A stretch of DNA of 64,000 nucleotides from NCBI RefSeq assembly GCF_012927325.1, contig NZ_JABBGI010000007.1, positions 1 to 64,000 of the forward strand, given 5' to 3'. Below the pieces are notes generated by a model that searched no databases, was not told the origin of the DNA, and saw nothing but the letters and a program-made list of their open reading frames with translations. Below are positions 58,554 through 64,000 of this stretch, in pieces (within the stretch, counting starts at the first letter, position 1; each line of letters starts with the position of its first letter). This DNA is from Chryseobacterium antibioticum (GTDB taxonomy: Bacteria > Bacteroidota > Bacteroidia > Flavobacteriales > Weeksellaceae). The position numbers and the translations under genes were made by a program.

Positions 58554-59774
58554 TTAATCAAATTTTTTAACTATTAATGCGGAGTTGGTTCCCCCAAATC
58601 CGAAAGAATTTGACAAAAATACGTCAATTTTTTGATTTTTCGTTTTTGAGACCAAATTTATCCTTTTCGCCTCATCGTCAGGGTTTTCCAAATTGATATT
58701 GGGGGCAACGAAATCATTCTGCATCATCAGAATTGAGTAGACTACTTCACTTGCTCCCGCCATCCAGCATTCATGACCGGTCATAGACTTGGTAGAACTT
58801 ACCGGAATTTCACTTCCGAAAATCTCATAAATCGCTTTGGCTTCATTGGCATCCCCAATCGGTGTAGATGTCGCATGAGCATTGATATAGTCGATATCTT
58901 CCACTTTTAATCCAGACTGTTTCAAAGCTCTCTGCATAGCCAGAGCCGGACCGTCCACATTCGGTGTTGAAATATGTCCCCCGTTTGAAGAGAAACCGTA
59001 GCCTACAATCTCTGCAAGAATGGTTGCTCCTCTTCTCTGCGCAGATTCTAAACTTTCTACCACAAGACTCGCCGCTCCTCCGCTTGGGATTAATCCATCT
59101 CTGCCGGAATCAAAAGGCCTTGACGCTTTTGTGGGTTCATCTTCTCGTACGGAGAAAACTCCCAGCCCGTCAAAACTTGCCATTGAATATTTATTGGTTT
59201 CCTGAGCACCACCACAAATGATCATATCCTGAAAACCATTACTGATCATCATATAAGCAAGTCCTAAAGAATGTGAGCCGCTGGCACATGCTGCACTAAT
59301 GGTCAGATTGATGCCTTTCAATTTAAAAATCGTTGAAAGGTTCATTGTTACTGTAGAATTCATTGATTTAAAGATCGCTCCCGACCCCATCAATGTGGTA
59401 TCTTTCTTTTCTCTGGCAATGTCGATAGATTCTACCACTGCCTGAGAAACACTGTCGTTTCCGTATAGAATCCCTACTTCATGGCTGTCCAGGAAATCCT
59501 GGTCTATCCCTGCCTGCTTCAGTGCATCACTGGTCGCAAGGTAAGCATATTCGCTTTCCTCGCCCATGCTTACACGCTGGCGTCTGTTAAGTAGATTCTT
59601 AAGATCCGGCTTCGGTACTACACCCGTAAGGCCCGACCTGAATCCGAATTCTTTTCTTTCCTGTACTAAAGCAATACCGGACTTTCCTTGATATAGGGAT
59701 TCCCTGACCTCTTCCAAAGAGGTTCCGATGCAAGAATAAATTCCCATTCCGGTAATTACAACCCTATTTTCCAT
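58554..59774 (-). CDS. Beta-ketoacyl-ACP synthase II-like enzyme
   Basis: A 406-residue KAS II-type ketosynthase. The catalytic Cys is C163 in ISAACASGSHSLG, with His in NAHATSTPIGD and MTGHECWMAGASE. It elongates acyl-ACP with malonyl-ACP. With FabG upstream and ACP 2 downstream it makes a compact elongation module; in the known aryl-polyene systems a similar KS (ApeO-like) acts in polyene elongation. Repeat element D separates it from fabG. Confidence 0.93.
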   Translation of the reverse strand: MENRVVITGMGIYSCIGTSLEEVRESLYQGKSGIALVQERKEFGFRSGLTGVVPKPDLKNLLNRRQRVSMGEESEYAYLATSDALKQAGIDQDFLDSHEVGILYGNDSVSQAVVESIDIAREKKDTTLMGSGAIFKSMNSTVTMNLSTIFKLKGINLTISAACASGSHSLGLAYMMISNGFQDMIICGGAQETNKYSMASFDGLGVFSVREDEPTKASRPFDSGRDGLIPSGGAASLVVESLESAQRRGATILAEIVGYGFSSNGGHISTPNVDGPALAMQRALKQSGLKVEDIDYINAHATSTPIGDANEAKAIYEIFGSEIPVSSTKSMTGHECWMAGASEVVYSILMMQNDFVAPNINLENPDDEAKRINLVSKTKNQKIDVFLSNSFGFGGTNSALIVKKFD

Positions 59775-59775
59775 G

Positions 59776-59876
59776 AGTTCTATTAATTTAACAATGTATC
59801 AGTTTAACAATGTAACAATCTAATTGAGGTCACAGCACTATTGTTACACTGGTACATTGCTATATTGTTACATTAT
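59776..59876. repeat. Intergenic inverted-repeat element D, upstream of the KS-ACP 2 pair
   Basis: AACAATGTATCAGTTTAACA and AATGTAACAAT on the left face ATTGTTACACTGGTACATTG and TATTGTTACATT on the right. The arms are about 35 bases and imperfect; an 8-bp core GTAACAAT/ATTGTTAC is exact. Same family as A, B and C. Confidence 0.75.
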
Positions 59877-60608
59877 TTATGAGTAGATTCCTCCGTTGAT
59901 GTTCACAATTTCCCCGGTAATATAGGATGCTTTTCTGGATGCTAAAAACGCGACCAGATCCGCAACTTCTTCCGCTTCTCCAAATCTGTTGGCCGGGATC
60001 ATCGCTTTAAGCTCATCTTCGTTAAAGTCCTGGGTCATATCTGTTCTGATAAATCCGGGAGCCACTGCATTTACCGTAATATTTCTCTTGGCAACTTCTT
60101 GTGCCAGAGCTTTTGTAGCCCCAACCAAAGCTCCTTTTGCAGCAGAATAATTGGTTTGTCCTGCTGTTCCTTTTACTCCGGAAACAGAAACCATATTGAT
60201 GATTCTTCCGTATTTATTGCGCAAAAGTTTCTGGATAAAGAAGTTGGTTACATTGAAAAAGCCATTCAGGCTGGTATTGATGACACTATTCCAATCCTCA
60301 CTCTGCATCCACATGAATAATCCGTCTCTTGTGATCCCGGCGTTGTTGACGATCACCTCAACTATTGCATCAGGATTGTTATCCTGCCATTGCGTCAAAA
60401 CATTAAGGCTTTCTTCGGCACTGGCTACATCAAATTTCAGGATCTCTCCTGTAGCACCCAGTTCCTGTACTTTAGCCAAAGTTTCTTTTGCTGCCACTTC
60501 GTTTGAAGCGTAGTTGATGAGTATATGGTAATTTTTTTCCTCCGCCAGTTTTATACAGACCGCTCTTCCAATTCCCCTGGAGCCGCCTGTGACAATTGCA
60601 CATTTCAT
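59877..60608 (-). CDS. 3-oxoacyl-ACP reductase, FabG-like
   Basis: A 243-residue short-chain dehydrogenase. The cofactor motif is GGSRGIGRAV (residues 8-17), NNAGITRDG follows, and the catalytic Ser, Tyr and Lys are in NMVSVSGVKG and NYSAAKGAL (near 152-156). It reduces 3-oxoacyl-ACP to 3-hydroxyacyl-ACP with NADPH, feeding the hotdog dehydratases. This is the only ketoreductase in the window, so both the polyene and any other chain made here would rely on it or on the housekeeping FabG. Confidence 0.94.
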   Translation of the reverse strand: MKCAIVTGGSRGIGRAVCIKLAEEKNYHILINYASNEVAAKETLAKVQELGATGEILKFDVASAEESLNVLTQWQDNNPDAIVEVIVNNAGITRDGLFMWMQSEDWNSVINTSLNGFFNVTNFFIQKLLRNKYGRIINMVSVSGVKGTAGQTNYSAAKGALVGATKALAQEVAKRNITVNAVAPGFIRTDMTQDFNEDELKAMIPANRFGEAEEVADLVAFLASRKASYITGEIVNINGGIYS

Positions 60609-60679
60609 GTGTTAGTGTTTAGTTTTTTTTAGTTAAATTTTTAATCCCTATAGGTATGACAATTCATTACCGCTGATAA

Positions 60680-62200
60680 TTACATTGTCTTTAAATATTT
60701 TTTCACTTCCTCAAGATACGGATACATCACCATATCGTTTGAGAAAGCAGGAATGATTTTTCTTATATCATCATACAATTCTTTGGTAGAAGACGAAACT
60801 TTATCCTGAAAACCAAGATATTCCACAGCCTGAATAATCGTAATGGCTTCTATCGCCAATACTTCAAAAGCATTCTCGATGACCTTTCTGCAGATTACTG
60901 CTGCATTGGTTCCCATACTTACAATATCCTGATTATCATTATTATTAGGTATACTGTGTACATACATGGGATTTGAAAGCATCTGGCTTTCTGCCGTTGT
61001 AGATGTTGCTGTAAACTGAACGCCCTGCATCCCGAAATTGAAGCCTAATTTACCTAAATTTACAAAAGGTGGCAAAATTTCGTTGATCTTTGCATTTAAA
61101 AGGTAGTTCAACTGTCTTTCAGCAAGCATGGTAAGCTTGGTAACCACGATCTTTAATTTGTCCATTTCCAGCGAAATATAATCTCCATGGAAATTTCCGC
61201 CATGGTATACGTGCTTATCTTCAACATTGATGATCGGGTTATCATTCGCTGAATTGATCTCATTTTCAAGGACCTTTTCAGTATATTCCAAAGTATCTAA
61301 AACAGGACCTAAAATCTGTGGAACACATCGTAAAGAATAATATTCCTGAACTTTTTCCTTAAATACTTTTTCCTGTTCTTCAAAGTGCGTATAAAGATGG
61401 TCTTCTCTTTTTCTGATCAGTTTACTATCTGCCAAATGCGTACGCATTCTTTCTGCTACTTTCTGCTGGCCGTAATGTTTTTTCGTGCCGTTCAAAGCTG
61501 CTGAAAGGTGATCATCATAAGCCTGAACAATCTCATTGATGGCGCATGAAAGTCTGATCGAAATATCTGTTAACTGATTCGCTTTATAGGCATTAACAAT
61601 TCCTATTCCGGACATCACGGAAGTTCCGTTCATCAAAGCAAGTCCTTCACGGATCTCTACTTTGATAGGTTCTAATCCTTCTGTTTCAAAAACATCTTTT
61701 GTCAGTTTTCTTTCGCCTTTATAAAAAACTTCTCCTTCTCCTATTAAAACCAAAGCAAGGTGTGCTAGCTGTACTAAATCTCCACTTGCTCCTACGCCTC
61801 CGTGTTCGAATATCAATGGTGTAATATCTCTGTTGATCAATTCTTTAAGTAAATGAACAACAGACTGGTGAACACCTGAATTCCCCAGTGAAAGTGTGTT
61901 GAGTCTTGCCAGCATACAGGCTTTTACTTCCTGAGCAGGCAATGGATTTCCGATTCCTGAAGAATGGCTTCTGATCAGATTGTACTGAAGCTGGTGCGTA
62001 TCTTCATCACTGATTTTAAACTGAGCCATTGGCCCAAAACCGGTATTCACACCATATATTACTTTGTTTTTTGAAAATTCCTTTAAAAACTGAAAACTTG
62101 TTTCCACTCTGTCTAAAAGTGATTCGTCCAGTTCAATTTTTTCATTCTCAATGATAATTTTTTGAAAATCCTTCAGTTCTAAAAAGTTATTTATTTTCAT
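60680..62200 (-). CDS. Tyrosine ammonia-lyase
   Basis: A 506-residue MIO-type ammonia-lyase. The prosthetic group forms from Ala-Ser-Gly at 138-140 in GGVGASGDLVQL. His79 in NLIRSHSSG is at the selectivity position that favours tyrosine over phenylalanine. The sequence closely follows the known Flavobacterium johnsoniae tyrosine ammonia-lyase, which also has 506 residues, from memory. It makes 4-coumarate, the aromatic starter of the flexirubin polyene. The ATG at 62200 is used; one codon earlier is TTG. It heads the minus-strand pigment unit. Histidine ammonia-lyase is the main alternative but fits less well. Confidence 0.92.
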   Translation of the reverse strand: MKINNFLELKDFQKIIIENEKIELDESLLDRVETSFQFLKEFSKNKVIYGVNTGFGPMAQFKISDEDTHQLQYNLIRSHSSGIGNPLPAQEVKACMLARLNTLSLGNSGVHQSVVHLLKELINRDITPLIFEHGGVGASGDLVQLAHLALVLIGEGEVFYKGERKLTKDVFETEGLEPIKVEIREGLALMNGTSVMSGIGIVNAYKANQLTDISIRLSCAINEIVQAYDDHLSAALNGTKKHYGQQKVAERMRTHLADSKLIRKREDHLYTHFEEQEKVFKEKVQEYYSLRCVPQILGPVLDTLEYTEKVLENEINSANDNPIINVEDKHVYHGGNFHGDYISLEMDKLKIVVTKLTMLAERQLNYLLNAKINEILPPFVNLGKLGFNFGMQGVQFTATSTTAESQMLSNPMYVHSIPNNNDNQDIVSMGTNAAVICRKVIENAFEVLAIEAITIIQAVEYLGFQDKVSSSTKELYDDIRKIIPAFSNDMVMYPYLEEVKKYLKTM

Positions 62201-62224
62201 CAATTAAAAGTAATAGTTGCTAAT

Positions 62225-62258
62225 TTTGTAAAATATTAATTAATTGTCACTAATTTTG
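62225..62258 (+). promoter_or_regulatory. Promoter for the halogenase-like gene
   Basis: TTTG (62225-62228), a 22-base spacer, then TAATTTTG (62251-62258). Both elements fit the Bacteroidota pattern. The start codon at 62298 is 39 bases past the -7 box. Confidence 0.55.
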
Positions 62259-62261
62259 CGG

Positions 62262-62269
62262 CAAAGATA
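62262..62269 (-). promoter_or_regulatory. -7 box for the tyrosine ammonia-lyase unit
   Basis: TATCTTTG on the minus strand, 61 bases before the lyase start, fits TAnnTTTG well. A TTG lies 24 bases upstream (about 62294-62296). It abuts the opposite promoter by three bases, so the two face away from one shared control region. Confidence 0.5.
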
Positions 62270-62297
62270 GAAGTTATTATTAAAATAAAAAATCAAG

Positions 62298-63554
62298 ATG
62301 GGCAAAGAATTTGTTGATGTTCTCGTAATCGGGGCTGGGCCTTCCGGATGCGTATCTTCTTCATACTTAAAGAAGAACAATATCAACGTAAAAGTTGTTG
62401 AAAAGACAAAATTTCCAAGGCTGGTTGTTGGTGAAAGCTTAATTCCCAGAGTAATGGATCATTTTGACGAGGCCGGACTTTTTCCTGCTTTAGATAAAAT
62501 GGGCTTTGAAAAAAAGCTGGGAGCCCGTTTTTTAAGAGGCAATGAAGTTTGCATTTTTGATTTTAGTGACAAGTTCGGGGAAGGCTGGGACTGGACCTGG
62601 CAGGTTCCGAGAGCTGATTTTGATGATACTCTGGCCCAGGAAGTGATCAAAAAAGGCATTGACCTGGAATTCGAGACCGAAGTTATTGATATCCAATTCA
62701 ATGGAACAGACTCTATCACTACGGTAAAAACCAAGGACGGCGAAACAAAAGAGATTCATTCGAAATTTGTCATAGATTCAAGTGGCTATGGAAGAGTACT
62801 GCCACGACTTCTTGATCTTGAAAAGCCTTCAAAACTGTCTCCCCATTCTGCTATTTTTGCCCACGTAGAAGATATTAACAGGGAAGAAGGCGAGGAAGGA
62901 ACTTTGATTTCTTTTGATATTATTGAAACGGAGGTCTGGCTTTGGGTTATTCCTTTTTCTAATGGAAATACGAGTATAGGAATTGTAGGACCTACGGAAT
63001 ATATTGATCAGCTGTCTGAAAATGGTGATCCCGCAGAAGCTTTAAGAAAAGCGATTTCTCTTTCTGATTATTATGTAAAACGTTTTGGAAATGTAGATTT
63101 CCTTTTTGAGCCAAGACATCTGAAAGATTATTCATGTTCGGTGAAGCAACTATTTGGAGAAGGATATGCCCTTACGGGAAATGCGTCTGAATTCCTTGAT
63201 CCGGTTTTCTCATCGGGAATGGCCTTTGCCACGGAATCTGGGATGCTTGCCGCGAAACTGGCTTTAAGACAGCTTAATGGCGAGAAAATCGACTGGCAGA
63301 AAGAGTATGCAGATTATATCCTTTATGGTGTAGATGTTTTCACGACCTATGTAAAAGAATGGTACACGGGAAATCTTCAGGAACTTTTCTTCCACAGACC
63401 TGAAAATGAAGATGTCAAGAGAAAAATCTGTGCTGTACTCGCAGGATATGTCTGGAATAAAGACAATCCTTTTGTGAGAAAGCATGATACAGCTATTAAA
63501 AACCTTGCGAATCTTATTAAGCTTGAAAGACAGCAGCAGCAAGAACAATCATAA
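62298..63554 (+). CDS. Flavin-dependent halogenase-like oxidoreductase
   Basis: A 418-residue flavoprotein monooxygenase of the halogenase type. FAD is bound by VIGAGPSGCVSSSYL (GxGxxG at 12-17). The motif WLWVIP (214-219) matches the WxWxIP signature of flavin-dependent halogenases. Lys73 in EKKLGARF is a candidate for the catalytic Lys of phenol-type halogenases. It is divergent from the lyase and shares its control region. Chlorinated flexirubins are known, so ring halogenation is a good hypothesis, but hydroxylation by a related enzyme cannot be excluded. Confidence 0.82.
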   Translation: MGKEFVDVLVIGAGPSGCVSSSYLKKNNINVKVVEKTKFPRLVVGESLIPRVMDHFDEAGLFPALDKMGFEKKLGARFLRGNEVCIFDFSDKFGEGWDWTWQVPRADFDDTLAQEVIKKGIDLEFETEVIDIQFNGTDSITTVKTKDGETKEIHSKFVIDSSGYGRVLPRLLDLEKPSKLSPHSAIFAHVEDINREEGEEGTLISFDIIETEVWLWVIPFSNGNTSIGIVGPTEYIDQLSENGDPAEALRKAISLSDYYVKRFGNVDFLFEPRHLKDYSCSVKQLFGEGYALTGNASEFLDPVFSSGMAFATESGMLAAKLALRQLNGEKIDWQKEYADYILYGVDVFTTYVKEWYTGNLQELFFHRPENEDVKRKICAVLAGYVWNKDNPFVRKHDTAIKNLANLIKLERQQQQEQS

Positions 63555-63586
63555 AAAAACGGTCTGAACATTCAGACCGTTTTTTG
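63554..63586. terminator. Bidirectional terminator
   Basis: ACGGTCTGAA / TTCAGACCGT with a two-base loop (63559-63580), flanked by A runs on the left and T runs on the right, so it works for both the halogenase-like gene and the convergent gene at the right edge. Confidence 0.9.
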
Positions 63587-63588
63587 TT

Positions 63589-64000
63589 TTATTTAACCGC
63601 TTTTTTGATTTCTGTGCCTAGCTTCTTTCCTGTGATTTCATATGCTGCAGCAATTCTGCCATATTCCCATGAAAAATCTTTATTCATCTTTTTCCCCTGA
63701 ATTTTATCAGCCTGTAATCTCATTACGACTTTCGAAGGATTATCAGTTTCTACAAAGGTAAGATCTGAAGTTAATTTCGCTTCCTGTGATCCTATCATTC
63801 CACCGTACCATCCTGCATAGATCCATTTTGCATCAATGATTAAGGTATATTTTGCTTTGACATCATTTTTAAATGTTATTTTTTTTGATTTGCTGTTGAT
63901 ACCTTTAAAGAAATACCCTATATATTCTTCAGTTTTAAATTTCTCCCACTGAAAAATCCAGTTTTTCCAAACGGCTTCATTTTTTTTAGCGATAATATCT
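63589..64000 (-). CDS. C-terminal part of a protein of unknown function, cut by the window edge
   Basis: The minus-strand frame stays open from the stop at 63589 to the right edge (about 136 residues), so the apparent start inside it at 63798 is not the true one. The visible part includes EAVWKNWIFQWEKF, YTLIIDAKWIYAGWYGG, VETDNPSKVVMRLQADKIQGK and the end GTEIKKAVK. It looks like a beta-rich secreted or soluble domain with repeated strands. I do not recognise a family. It converges on the halogenase-like gene. Confidence 0.75.
   Translation of the reverse strand, partial: DIIAKKNEAVWKNWIFQWEKFKTEEYIGYFFKGINSKSKKITFKNDVKAKYTLIIDAKWIYAGWYGGMIGSQEAKLTSDLTFVETDNPSKVVMRLQADKIQGKKMNKDFSWEYGRIAAAYEITGKKLGTEIKKAVK

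Noticed and set aside
41960..59876. CRISPR array
   Set aside because: The short repeated motif has no constant repeat-spacer spacing and no cas genes are present.
60680..62200. Histidine ammonia-lyase of the histidine degradation pathway
   Set aside because: No hutU, hutI or true hutG neighbours, His at the aromatic selectivity position, and the pigment context fit tyrosine better. The arginase-fold protein at 14.4 kb is far away and lacks metal ligands.

Overview
The window looks like a chromosomal segment of a yellow-orange Flavobacteriia member of the Bacteroidota, most likely Chryseobacterium or a close relative; the genus is an inference. Supporting signs are AT-rich DNA, type IX secretion C-terminal sorting domains on two large secreted proteins, several -7 boxes of the Bacteroidota form TAnnTTTG, two Skp/OmpH proteins behind BamA, a flexirubin-type pigment locus, and a tyrosine ammonia-lyase that closely resembles the Flavobacterium johnsoniae enzyme as I remember it. 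No rRNA, tRNA or CRISPR array was seen.

Positions 1-8 kb hold an orphan rfbD, a thioesterase, and a minus-strand envelope unit (DUF6089-type protein, uppS, bamA, two ompH/skp genes). Positions 8-15.5 kb hold a small exopolysaccharide unit (Wzc-type tyrosine kinase with a GY-repeat tail, Wza-type lipoprotein, WecA/MraY-type transferase, GT2, SGNH hydrolase) and an arginase-fold protein lacking most metal ligands. Then come topA and a T9SS-exported protein made of two FISUMP-like halves. An IS4-family element (22.1-23.5 kb) has landed in the loop of the terminator that served an EpsG-like membrane protein operon (23.6-25.7 kb).

From 25.9 kb to at least 63.6 kb the window is dominated by a composite dialkylresorcinol/aryl-polyene (flexirubin-type) locus. 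The plus-strand arm has an MMPL-acyltransferase fusion, darA, darB, two hotdog dehydratases, then an XRE-like protein, a BtrH-like acyltransferase, an ABC exporter pair, a thioesterase, two ketosynthases, a half-ketosynthase, an ACP, a Cys-less chain-length-factor-like protein, a polysaccharide deacetylase, LolA, a LolB-like lipoprotein, a beta-barrel protein, a third dehydratase and a GT2-DUF2062 protein. The minus-strand arm (62.2 to 53.6 kb) has a tyrosine ammonia-lyase, FabG, ketosynthase, second ACP, LpxL-like acyltransferase, CrtI-like oxidoreductase, C45-family acyltransferase and a DUF1648 protein. A halogenase-like flavoprotein is divergent from the lyase. Proposed logic: tyrosine gives 4-coumarate, which is extended on ACP to an aryl polyene; DarA/DarB make the dialkylresorcinol; one of several acyltransferases joins them; a Lol/MMPL/ABC set moves the product to the outer membrane. 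No coumarate-activating ligase or phosphopantetheinyl transferase is visible in the window.

The two arms are interrupted by an M16 peptidase, a T9SS-exported M36 peptidase and an alpha/beta hydrolase broken by one extra base in a homopolymer. Intergenic inverted-repeat elements of one family occur four times, on either side of both ACP units. A second purine-rich repeat family appears near 32.6 kb and perhaps 49.35 kb. A minus-strand gene of unknown function runs off the right end.
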